Source of the DNA: UBA8106 sp913052135
GTDB lineage: Bacteria > Acidobacteriota > Vicinamibacteria > Vicinamibacterales > UBA823
DNA: 57,293 nt
NCBI GenBank assembly: GCA_913052135.1
Contig: CAJXDY010000010.1
Location: 1-57,293 of the forward strand
Direction: 5' to 3'
Part shown: in pieces, positions 45,757-54,900 of the stretch
Layout of the letters: each line of letters begins with the position of its first letter
How positions within the stretch are numbered: position 1 is the first letter of the stretch
Made by a program: the position numbers and the translations under genes
The notes under the pieces: model-generated
Seen by the model: the letters and a program-made list of their open reading frames with translations, nothing else
Databases searched by the model: none
Told to the model about the DNA's origin: nothing

Positions 45757-46250
45757 CAATACTAACTCCCCCCTTAAAGACTAGGCTTGAAGCCTTACTG
45801 GACCAAACTCTCCTTGGTATTTCAGCATTTGTGATGTTCGTCATGATGGCACTGACGTTCATCGACGTGCTCGGTCGATATATTTTCGCGGCGCCACTAC
45901 CAGGCGCATTCGAAATGATTCAATTCCTGATGCCTTTTCTAATTTTTGCTGTTCTACCAATCCTGACAAAAGAGGACAGTCATATTACGGTCACCGTCCT
46001 CGATAGTATCCTGTCACCCCGTGTGCGGTGGATGCAGGCGCTTGTTGTCCAAGCTGCAAGCGGAGTAGCCGTTGGATTCGTCTGTTGGTGCCTTTGGGAA
46101 CAAGGACAAAAACTGAATGAGGGACTCTACGTCAGCGGTTACCTAGGATGGCCAATCGGACCTGTTGCCTACGCTATGGCCGCATTGTGCTTCATCACAT
46201 TATTGGTACAGATTGTTAAACTCTGGCACCATCTGAAGTCGCATGACTGA
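45753..46250 (+). CDS. TRAP transporter small permease (DctQ family)
   Basis: The four-helix membrane subunit that couples the binding protein to the large permease. 165 residues with four hydrophobic segments; MALTFIDVLGRYIFAAPLPGAFEM and the TKEDSHITVTV signature are typical. It overlaps dctP by four bases and the large-subunit gene by eight, so the three are translationally coupled. Confidence 0.92.
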   Translation: MTILTPPLKTRLEALLDQTLLGISAFVMFVMMALTFIDVLGRYIFAAPLPGAFEMIQFLMPFLIFAVLPILTKEDSHITVTVLDSILSPRVRWMQALVVQAASGVAVGFVCWCLWEQGQKLNEGLYVSGYLGWPIGPVAYAMAALCFITLLVQIVKLWHHLKSHD

Positions 46251-47535
46251 ATCACTCATTGCTTTGACAGCGGTACTTGTGTTTGCGGTTGCCCGCATTC
46301 CACTTGGTTTTGCGATGGCAATCGTAGGCACCATCGGTTTCGCCGCTCTTCGAGGTCCCATCGCTGCAGTAGAAACGGTCGGACAGCTCATCTTAGACTT
46401 TTCAATGAGTTACACGTTTGCAGTGCTTCCAATGTTCGTCTTGATGGGTGCCTTCGTTCACCGCTCAGGCCTCTCGAAAGATCTCTACGAGGCTTCATAC
46501 GCTTGGCTGGGACACTTCCGTGGGGGTTTATCGATGGCCACTGTTGCTGCCTCAGCCGGCTTTGGGGCAGCCTGTGGCAGTTCAGTGGCTACAACCGCCA
46601 CGATGGGACGAGTCGCTTTACCGTCCATGCGACGATTTGGTTACGACCCGGGATTAGCGGCAGGCACGATTGCAGCAGGAGGCACACTTGGCATCTTAAT
46701 TCCACCGAGCATGAGTCTGGTTGTTTATGGATTCTTAACCCAACAAGACATTGGTCGCCTATTCATTGCTGGTATCGTGCCAGCCCTAATCACTGTCGTT
46801 TTATATTTCTGCGTCATAGCAATTGTGACGCGACTAAAACCACAAGCAGGACCACCAGGACCACGAACGGCCTGGGCTGACCGTTTTCGCAACCTTGGAA
46901 AAGTCTACGGTGTCTTGCTTCTGTTCGCACTGGTTCTGGGTGGTATCTATTTTGGGGTATTCACACCCAACGAAGCGGGTGGTGTCGGCGCGGTTGGGGC
47001 ATGCCTTATAGCTATTTCCAGGCGGCAATTGAACTGGCAAGCGTTCGTGGACTCATTAATTGAGGCCGCACGAACAACCAGCATGGTCTTTAGTGTCGCA
47101 TTTGGCGCTGTCATTCTTTCAAATTTTGTTACCGTCGCAGGACTGCCGGAAACGATAGCAAACGGCATTAATGCCCTGAACATTCCAGGACTCGTCATTA
47201 TTATGACTATCTGCTTGGTGTACATTCTATTAGGCTGCGTCTTTGACGGGCTGGCCTTACTATTTCTCACAGTCCCAGTCTTTGCACCAATGGTGGTCAC
47301 ACTGGGATACGACTTAATCTGGTTTGGTATCGTCGTGATTATTGTTTCTGAAATTGCGCTGATCACACCGCCTATCGGCATGAACGTGTTCGTGCTGAAG
47401 TCGATGAATCCCGAGTTGTCCCTCCGAACGATTTTTGGAGGAATCGCACCTTTTCTTATTGCAGATTTCGTACGATTAATGATTGTGGTGCTAGTTCCTG
47501 GCGTTGTTCTTTTTCTACCACAACTCATGCGATGA
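46243..47535 (+). CDS. TRAP transporter large permease (DctM family)
   Basis: The ion-driven translocation subunit, 430 residues with about twelve hydrophobic segments. Signatures are VLPMFVLMGAFVHRSGLSKDLY, AAGGTLGILIPPS, PNEAGGVGAVG, and the late LITPPIGMNVFVL. Its last codon is 36 bases before the sulfatase start, so the sulfatase may be in the same transcript. The energy source is probably Na+, as for characterised TRAP systems. Confidence 0.93.
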   Translation: MTESLIALTAVLVFAVARIPLGFAMAIVGTIGFAALRGPIAAVETVGQLILDFSMSYTFAVLPMFVLMGAFVHRSGLSKDLYEASYAWLGHFRGGLSMATVAASAGFGAACGSSVATTATMGRVALPSMRRFGYDPGLAAGTIAAGGTLGILIPPSMSLVVYGFLTQQDIGRLFIAGIVPALITVVLYFCVIAIVTRLKPQAGPPGPRTAWADRFRNLGKVYGVLLLFALVLGGIYFGVFTPNEAGGVGAVGACLIAISRRQLNWQAFVDSLIEAARTTSMVFSVAFGAVILSNFVTVAGLPETIANGINALNIPGLVIIMTICLVYILLGCVFDGLALLFLTVPVFAPMVVTLGYDLIWFGIVVIIVSEIALITPPIGMNVFVLKSMNPELSLRTIFGGIAPFLIADFVRLMIVVLVPGVVLFLPQLMR

Positions 47536-47571
47536 ATTACCCTGAGGAACGCCACAGCATAGGCAACGACC

Positions 47572-49140
47572 ATGGCTAAAAATATTTTGTTAATCATGTG
47601 TGACCAACTTCGTGCGGATTACCTTTCATGTGAGGGACATCCCACACTCCAAACACCAAATATCGATCAACTAGCATCGCGTGGGGTCCGCTTCACTCAA
47701 GCGTACGCTCAAGCTCCCATCTGCGGTCCATCCCGAAGCTGCTTCTACACCGGGCGGTACATGTCGAGTCATGGATCTACTTGGAATTGGGTGCCACTTC
47801 CAATCGGCGAACAAACACTCGGCGATTTTCTTCGACCACACGGTTATCGCGTTGCCGTCACCGGTAAGACACACATCGCGGCCGACCTAGATGGCATGCG
47901 CCGACTTGGAATCGATCCCACATCAGAAAAGGGATTCTTAATTGGACAGGGCGGATTCGAGCCATTTGCTCGTCACGACGGTGTTCACGCTACACCTAAA
48001 TCGTCAGCTCACTTAGCCTATAACGACTTTCTCAGGCGGCACGGTTACGAAAGTGAGAATCCCTGGCAGGATTACGCCAATTCAGTTACGTGTCCAGACG
48101 GTACAATTGCTAGCGGTTGGTATCTACGAAATTCGAACAAGCCATCGAGAGTCGCTGATGAACATTCTGAAACTGCGTTCATTACTGACCGTGCGATGGA
48201 CTTTATTCGTGAGCAACGCGACCAGCCCTGGTGTTTGCACCTCTCCTACATCAAACCACATTGGCCATATGTTGCATCAGCACCGTACCATCAACTTTTT
48301 CACCCTGACGACTGTCTTCCAGTGCATCGACTTGAAGAGGAACGTATTAATCCGCACCCTGTCTATCAGGCATTCATGAACAATGAGGTCTCGAAGACGT
48401 TCAATCGAGACGAAGTCCGGCGTACGGTCGTGCCGACCTACATGGGACTCATCAAACAAATTGATGATCACCTCGGACGACTATTCAGTTTTCTCGAAGC
48501 AGAACATCGTATGACTGACACAATGATCGTGTTCACCAGCGACCACGGTGATTATCTAGGTGACCATTTTCTTGGTGAAAAAGAGCTCTTTCATGACTGT
48601 GCGGCGAGGCTCCCCCTCATCCTGTACGATCCAGAGACGTCAGCTGACCCGACACGAGGTACGGTAAACGATACACTTATTGAATCGATCGACCTCCTAC
48701 CCACATTCCTCGAATCCTGTCACCTAGACCAGGCTGATCACATCCTTGAAGGAGAATCCCTCATGCCACTGGTCCGTGGTGCCAAGGCACGTCGCCACCA
48801 CGATGACGTCTTTAGTGAACTCGACTATGCGTATTACGACACCCGCCGACAACTCAATCTCGAGCCAAGTGAAGCTCGTAGCTATATGATCAGGACAAAG
48901 GATTGGAAATATATCTATCATCGACACTTCCGGCCCCAACTTTTTGACCTCAAAAATGATCCAGGTGAGTTCGTTGATTTAGGTGGTGAAACGAGCCGTG
49001 TATCAGTACTTAAGGAATTGGCTGATCGGATGTTTCTCAGACTGCTACAGCTTAAATCTCGCGTAACGGAAAGCGACTCGACTGTCGATGCTCGCACTGA
49101 TGTCGTCGAAGACCGAGGAGTTTACATTGGACGGTGGTAA
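47572..49140 (+). CDS. Sulfatase/phosphonate monoester hydrolase-like protein
   Basis: A 522-residue alkaline-phosphatase-superfamily hydrolase. Metal-binding CDQLRADYLS opens the chain; the formylglycine motif is C-G-P-S-R at Cys51-Arg55, preceded by YAQAPI. Later signatures are VTGKTHIAADLDG and FTSDHGDYLGDH. The CGPxR form occurs in sulfatases and in phosphonate monoester hydrolases, so the ester class is undecided. No signal peptide is present, so it acts in the cytoplasm, and an FGE-type maturase must exist elsewhere. Its place just after the TRAP genes suggests that the imported compound carries a sulfate or phosphonate ester; this is inference. Confidence 0.88.
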   Translation: MAKNILLIMCDQLRADYLSCEGHPTLQTPNIDQLASRGVRFTQAYAQAPICGPSRSCFYTGRYMSSHGSTWNWVPLPIGEQTLGDFLRPHGYRVAVTGKTHIAADLDGMRRLGIDPTSEKGFLIGQGGFEPFARHDGVHATPKSSAHLAYNDFLRRHGYESENPWQDYANSVTCPDGTIASGWYLRNSNKPSRVADEHSETAFITDRAMDFIREQRDQPWCLHLSYIKPHWPYVASAPYHQLFHPDDCLPVHRLEEERINPHPVYQAFMNNEVSKTFNRDEVRRTVVPTYMGLIKQIDDHLGRLFSFLEAEHRMTDTMIVFTSDHGDYLGDHFLGEKELFHDCAARLPLILYDPETSADPTRGTVNDTLIESIDLLPTFLESCHLDQADHILEGESLMPLVRGAKARRHHDDVFSELDYAYYDTRRQLNLEPSEARSYMIRTKDWKYIYHRHFRPQLFDLKNDPGEFVDLGGETSRVSVLKELADRMFLRLLQLKSRVTESDSTVDARTDVVEDRGVYIGRW

Positions 49141-49188
49141 TCAATTTCCAACTCTCCACGAGCGATTATTCAGTGAAAGGATTAACAA

Positions 49189-50370
49189 ATGAGTAACCGA
49201 GCTCCAGCACTGGACACCCTCACTGTTTGGGCTGGAGAAGATGGGAACGCCGAATCAGAACACTTGGGCACTCAAGTCCCAATCGTCCAAAGCGTTGCGT
49301 TCGGGTACAAAGACATTCGACATTGGGAGGAAGTCGCACAAGGGAAAAAACCTGGGCATATCTACAGTCGAAATACGAATCCGACTGTAGCAGCCTTCGA
49401 AGATAAAGTGCGACAACTTGAGGGTGCCGAGACTGCCATTAGTTTTGCCTCCGGTATGGCAGCCATAAGTAATAGCTTGTTTGCGCTCCTCTCACCAGGC
49501 GATCGAGTCGTTTCAGTCGACGATACTTATGGTGGGACAAGAAAACTCTTTCTTGAGTTTCTACCTCGATTTCAGATTGATGTTCAATTAGTTGCTACAG
49601 ACGACCCTACTGCCATTGAGACTGCAATTGCTGATGGCTGTAATCTCCTGTACCTTGAAACACCTACAAATCCAACACTGAAGATCTTAGACCTTCATAG
49701 ACTACTTAAGGCTGGTCGTGATGCAGGAGCCGTCACTGTCGTCGACAACACGTTCGCAACACCTATTAATCAAAATCCCTTAAATGTCGGTGCTGATCTC
49801 GTTATCCACAGCGCGACCAAATTTCTGGGAGGTCATGCAGATGCGCTTGGTGGTGTAGTCTGTGGCACTACAAACCTCACCGACCAAATCTATCATTATC
49901 GTGAGATAACTGGTGCCGCTCTGGACCCAATGGCCGCTTATCTCTTATTACGTGGAATGAAGACGCTGCATCTCAGAATCGAACGCCAGAACAGTTCAGC
50001 ACTAGCAATTGCACGTTTCCTTCAAGGTCATCCCCATGTATCAGCCGTACATTATCCAGGCCTCGAGTCACACCCGGAACACGCGATTGCTAGAAAGCAG
50101 ATGCGTGGATTTGGCGGAATCCTCAGCTTCGAACTAAGTGGTGGTGTCAAGGCAATGCGCCGTATGCTACCTCGATTACGGTACGCACACCTCGCTGCCA
50201 ACCTCGGCTCAGTTGAAACTGTAGCAGGTCCACCATCCACCACGAGTCATGTTGAACTGAGTGCTGAAGAACGAGCAGACGCGGGCATCCCGGAGGGACT
50301 CGTTCGCTATTCAGTTGGAATCGAAAACCCAGAAGACCTTATCGCTGATCTTGAACAAGCCCTAGACTAA
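49189..50370 (+). CDS. Cystathionine gamma-synthase/lyase family PLP enzyme
   Basis: A 393-residue member of the Cys/Met metabolism PLP family. Landmarks are YSRNTNPTVAAFEDKV, the PLP-lysine SATKFLGGHADALGG (Lys211), and SVGIENPEDLI at the end. The family includes cystathionine gamma-synthase, cystathionine gamma-lyase, methionine gamma-lyase and O-acetylhomoserine sulfhydrylase, which cannot be separated reliably by eye. AAAGGA about seven bases before the ATG supports the start. It follows the sulfatase by 48 bases on the same strand and is convergent with the propeller gene, 20 bases between stops. Confidence 0.88.
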   Translation: MSNRAPALDTLTVWAGEDGNAESEHLGTQVPIVQSVAFGYKDIRHWEEVAQGKKPGHIYSRNTNPTVAAFEDKVRQLEGAETAISFASGMAAISNSLFALLSPGDRVVSVDDTYGGTRKLFLEFLPRFQIDVQLVATDDPTAIETAIADGCNLLYLETPTNPTLKILDLHRLLKAGRDAGAVTVVDNTFATPINQNPLNVGADLVIHSATKFLGGHADALGGVVCGTTNLTDQIYHYREITGAALDPMAAYLLLRGMKTLHLRIERQNSSALAIARFLQGHPHVSAVHYPGLESHPEHAIARKQMRGFGGILSFELSGGVKAMRRMLPRLRYAHLAANLGSVETVAGPPSTTSHVELSAEERADAGIPEGLVRYSVGIENPEDLIADLEQALD

Positions 50371-50390
50371 GAATCCGAATACTCTCCCTC

Positions 50391-51761
50391 TTACGGAGTC
50401 AGAAGTATTTGCGTGTTAGGCTCAAATTTGAAAAGAGCAACAGACACTGCAGTTTCGATCGAGTCAACGAAATGCATAAAGACCGGTGCGACAAGACCGC
50501 CGAAAGCATCGATACCACTGTAATCGCCAAAAAACACCTCTTCGTTAGACGAAAAAGCTGGTAAAGCTATAGCATGATTGACGAATGTACGGCCACCATC
50601 AACACTCCGTGCAAGTAACACCCTTGTCATCGTGCCCTTAAGCCCTTCCCGATCATAAAAGATGACGTTCACCGACCCATCAACTGGATCGATCGCGAGC
50701 CAGGTAAACATTTGCTCCACCTTATTACCAACGGCGTCTGTGTTCACTCGCACAGCGCCTGTCCACGTTTCACCTGCGTCTCGAGATGCCATGATAAACA
50801 CGTCAGGATCTCCATGCCGCTCATCGATCCAATTAACGTACACCGAGCCATGATTAGGGCCTCCACTGTGGTCCACACGAGTAACCGGCATCCCGTTATG
50901 ACGACTGAGCCCTGCTATGTCAATATCCCAACCTCCTGGTGTTGCCATGAGCACTTTGTCGTCACCGAAGGTCCAACCCCCATCACGCGAACGGTCAAAA
51001 ACTAAACCCGACGGTCCCGCCCACACCACATAGACGTCACCATTGACACCAACCGCCGGCATCGCACCCTCAACCGTGCCATCGCTATCAACAGCGTCAC
51101 CAGGAACATCTGAAACTCGTACAGGGGCTGTAAATGTCTGTCCAGCATCTGAAGAATGACTGAAGAAAATATGGGACTGATCGCCTGGGTCGTGACTTCC
51201 ATACACATCGAAGCGAGTCCAAGCAATATAAACATTACCTTGGTGCCGCGAATTCTTTATTCGGTCAACAACAACGTATGGCTTATCCTCGAACGGCATA
51301 ACGGTATTCCGGTGATCAACCACAGCGACAGAATCCGTCCAACTCGCCCCGCGATCCGATGACGAGGTTACAAAAATCCCATTCGCTGGTGCTTTAGGTC
51401 GTACGTCTCGAAGTCCACGAAAAGCTATGAAGGCATGATGCGCTACGCCATCGGCAGAAAAAGCGACTGAGTCGTCGCCCTGTGTGCGTCGACTAGGATT
51501 GATGACACGGCGAGTTCGCCAAGTAAGGCCTTCATCTTCGCTAACATAATCGAAACTTGTGGAACGTCCTCCATTGGCACTACTGCGTGCACGAGAAACC
51601 ACGATCAGATTACGAGGATCAGTAGGATTAATCGCAATTGACACTTCATTTGCATTACTGACCGCAGGATCTGTAACTCGCACCACTCGGTGCGACTGCG
51701 TAAAGACTGTCGAGCTTATCGACACAAGAACCGTCACAAATAGATACCGACAGAAAGCCAT
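50391..51761 (-). CDS. Secreted Asp-box beta-propeller, sialidase-like fold
   Basis: A 456-residue exported protein with a signal peptide (residues 1-21, ending VFTQS). At least six Asp-box repeats are visible (SEDEGLTW, SSDRGASWTD, SSDAGQTF, SRDGGWTF, SRDAGETW, SVDGGRTF), which indicates a six-bladed propeller. The arginine motif (F/Y)RIP of true sialidases is not seen, so sialidase activity should not be assumed; many such proteins bind or process glycans or are structural. It stands alone on the minus strand, divergent from the large amidohydrolase over about 150 bases. Confidence 0.83.
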   Translation of the reverse strand: MAFCRYLFVTVLVSISSTVFTQSHRVVRVTDPAVSNANEVSIAINPTDPRNLIVVSRARSSANGGRSTSFDYVSEDEGLTWRTRRVINPSRRTQGDDSVAFSADGVAHHAFIAFRGLRDVRPKAPANGIFVTSSSDRGASWTDSVAVVDHRNTVMPFEDKPYVVVDRIKNSRHQGNVYIAWTRFDVYGSHDPGDQSHIFFSHSSDAGQTFTAPVRVSDVPGDAVDSDGTVEGAMPAVGVNGDVYVVWAGPSGLVFDRSRDGGWTFGDDKVLMATPGGWDIDIAGLSRHNGMPVTRVDHSGGPNHGSVYVNWIDERHGDPDVFIMASRDAGETWTGAVRVNTDAVGNKVEQMFTWLAIDPVDGSVNVIFYDREGLKGTMTRVLLARSVDGGRTFVNHAIALPAFSSNEEVFFGDYSGIDAFGGLVAPVFMHFVDSIETAVSVALFKFEPNTQILLTP

Positions 51762-51858
51762 AGACCGATCCTACTCGACCTGTACCCTAAGTCTCATAGA
51801 TGAGAGCCAATTTCAGCGGGAAGCTTTGTCGCTAGAGTTTAGATGAATGAAAAGGAGC

Positions 51859-51864
51859 TATAAT
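51859..51864 (+). promoter_or_regulatory. Putative -10 element for the amidohydrolase gene
   Basis: A perfect TATAAT about 47 bases before the ATG at 51911, within the divergent intergenic region. The matching -35 is weak (GTTTAG at about 51837-51842 with 16-base spacing). It fits a transcription start near 51871 and a leader of about 40 bases. Confidence 0.35.
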
Positions 51865-51897
51865 CTGATACGTTGGTCGGCATTATTGCTGTTTCTA

Positions 51898-51903
51898 GGG
51901 AGG
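51898..51903 (+). promoter_or_regulatory. Strong ribosome binding site of the amidohydrolase gene
   Basis: GGGAGG lies seven bases before the ATG at 51911 and is one of the strongest Shine-Dalgarno matches in the window, supporting that start for a very long protein. Confidence 0.55.
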
Positions 51904-51910
51904 TCATTCC

Positions 51911-54900
51911 ATGACTAGCGTATTATGTCGGGCACTTCGTCTCATCAGCACCTTTGGCCTTATTGCCATGGTCACTGATGTGCCAATTGCCGCCCAAACA
52001 TCCGATTTTCCCCCAACCTATGCCCTGATCAACGCACGCATCGTGCCAGTGACCGCGCGTCCGATCCAATCGGGAACGCTTCTCCTACGCCACGGCAAGA
52101 TAGCCGCACTCGGCCAGGATGTTGATCCGCCACAAGATGCGATTGTAATGGACGCCAAGGGCTGGACACTGTATCCAGGTTTCATTGACCCTCACACAAC
52201 AATCGGCATGACGGAACTACCAAGCCTCGAACAGGACAACGCGGCACGTGCACGTAATATTCAAGCCCGTCAACGGAACGGTGAACCAACACCGGGACTC
52301 ACACCCCAGCTCACTTCAATCAGCACCTATGAATCTGATGGTCATGCTCTGCAAGCCGCGAGAAATGCTGGCATCACGGCCGCCGCCATCGCACCACCAT
52401 TTGGCGTTTTCAAAGGACAAAGTGCCATCGTAACTCTAGGTGACGGCCTGTTAAACGATAAAGTTATTCGGAGCCACTGGGCGCAGCATCTAGGCTTTGA
52501 ACGATTGCGTGGTGAATACCCAAGCACTCTTATGGGTGTGATGGCGACAATACGTCAACATTATCTCAATGCACAGTGGTACGGCGAGGCGTGGAATCGC
52601 TATAGAAACCAACCCACCACCATCGACCGACCTAACTATGATGAAGCCCTTGAGTCACTTCAGGCTTCCGCTGCTGGCGAACAGCCGGTTGTCTTCACAG
52701 CATGGACTGAAAACGAGATTCGGCGTGCCTTGAAGCTAGCCGACGAACTCGGGCTCAACCTGATCGTCAACGGCGCAGTGGAAGGCTGGCGTGTCGCCAG
52801 CGCGCTCAGGGCCAGCAATCGACCTGTCCTAGTCTCACTTGACCTGAGACCCCGTCAAGGCCCGGTAGGTTTCGGCAGCGGTGGTGGAACTAACCCAACC
52901 GACGACCCGACGCTAGAAGATGTCAATGAAGCCAAGTCAAACGCGGGCCGGCTCTACTCTGCAGGCGTCACAATTGCCTTTACCGGACATGGGCTAGATG
53001 ATCCTTCAAACTTTCTAAACAACTTCCGTACCGCCGTCGACGCAGGAATGTCTCGTGATGGGGCTCTTCGGGCATTGACGATTACCCCCGCAGAAATTCT
53101 TGGCGTAGACGATGTGCTGGGGTCACTCGACGTCGGCAAAACGGCCAACGTTGTCGCTATCAAAGGGGATATTTTTGACGCGGACGCTGAAGTCGAAGCC
53201 GTCTGGATTGACGGAACCTACTATGACCTTGGACCAAATGACAACAAACATCCAGAACGCCAAGTCGCCGACAACGAAGAGGAAAATGCTGATACGAACC
53301 AACTGAAAAGTCGCGCCGAGGTCGAAAGGCGTGCACCAGTCGGCCCGCTAGGTGGCGAATTCCCTGTTACGGCAGTACGTCATGGCACGATCATGACTGT
53401 TGTCGGAAACATAATCTCTGGAGGCACAGTTCTCATTGAAAATGGCAAGATCGCTGCTGTCGGTCCTGATAGCCAAGTCGCTGTGCCCGCTGGTGCAAGA
53501 GAAATCGACGCTACCGGCATGTGGGTTACCCCTGGACTACTTGATGCGCACTCGCACATGTCGATTGAAGGAGGCGGTAACGAAGGCGCCGACTCCGTCA
53601 CGCCTGAAGTCCGTATTATCGATGTAATCAACCATCGCGACGAGTCACTCTTTCGTGCGCTCGCTGGTGGTGTCACCACGATCAACGTCTTACACGGTTC
53701 GGCCAACACCATCGGTGGCCAGAACGCTATTTTGAAGCTGCGTTGGGGTAAGTCGGCAGACGAACTACTGTTTGACAACGTAACTCGAGGCGTAAAGTTT
53801 GCGCTCGGTGAAAACCCGAAGCGGGTGAGAGCTGTGGAACGGTATCCGAGTACCAGAATGGGTGTCGAATTCACATTGCGAAAGAGTTTTGCCGAGGCCC
53901 GTGAGTACCAGGCGAAGTGGGACGAGTACGAAGCAACCCGCTCACGAGGCGTGGATGCTCTAGCACCGAGGCGCGACCTGAGACTTGAAGCTCTTTCGGA
54001 GATTATGAAGGGCAACATCCTTGTACATGCCCACTCTTACCGTGCCGATGAAATCTTAATGCTCTTACGAGTTGCGGAGGACTTCGGATTTAGAATTGCC
54101 TCGCTCCAACACGTGCTTGAGGGTTACAAGGTGGCTGATGAAATTGCAGCCCACGGTGCCGGCGCGTCAACGTTCACGGACTTTTGGGGATATAAAATGG
54201 AAGCATGGGACGCCATCCCATACAACATGTCAATTATGTATGAACGTGGGGTTACTGTCTCCATAAACTCAGATTCCAACGAACGGGTCCGTCGAATGTA
54301 TGTAGAGGCAGCAAAAGCCGTAAAGTATGGTGGCGTGCCAGAGCAAGAAGCTCTAAAAATGATCACCTTAAACGCTGCGAAACACTTCGGAATTGAAGAC
54401 CGGGTAGGCTCGATCGAAGTGGGCAAAGATGGCGATCTTGCTATCTTCACGGCACACCCCTTCTCAGGTAACACGCGCGTTCAGTACACGATCATCGATG
54501 GTCAGCTCTACTTCGATCGCAACCTCGTAGAAACCACCGAGGATGTGTTGGCAAATGTGGAACCCCTTGTCTCAACGGAGAGTGTTACCGAAAACACCAA
54601 TCGAATCATCGACTGGACACCGCCCATACTATCGCCTATGGTGCGCGCTCAGGTGATGCCTTCTGGTTACGGCGATGTCACTGAACCAGTAGTGACCGCC
54701 GATACAACCCCAATCGCTATCGTTGGCGGACGCATTCTAACAATGACCGGTACGCCAATTGAGCGCGGTACGATTGTCGTTCAGGGCGGTCGTATCACTG
54801 CGGTCGGTGCAGACGTTCAGGTCCCAGCGGATGCCCATGTCATTAACGCCACCGGTATGACGGTCACCCCAGGCATGATTAATGCTGGAACGGTGATTGG

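Noticed and set aside
46947..47597. Minus-strand frame of 216 codons opposite the TRAP permease
   Set aside because: Composition (Thr/Ile/Pro-rich) and full overlap with a clear DctM gene mark it as a shadow.
50371..50390. Bidirectional terminator between convergent genes
   Set aside because: Only a 4-base CTCC/GGAG stem without a T run is visible; too weak to report.
50391..51761. True sialidase
   Set aside because: Asp boxes are present but the RIP-type arginine motif and other catalytic residues are not visible, so only the fold is called.
53380..54018. Long open frame on the minus strand (212 codons)
   Set aside because: It is antisense to the central amidohydrolase module, is rich in Ser/Pro/Arg, and has no recognisable domain; a shadow of the real gene.
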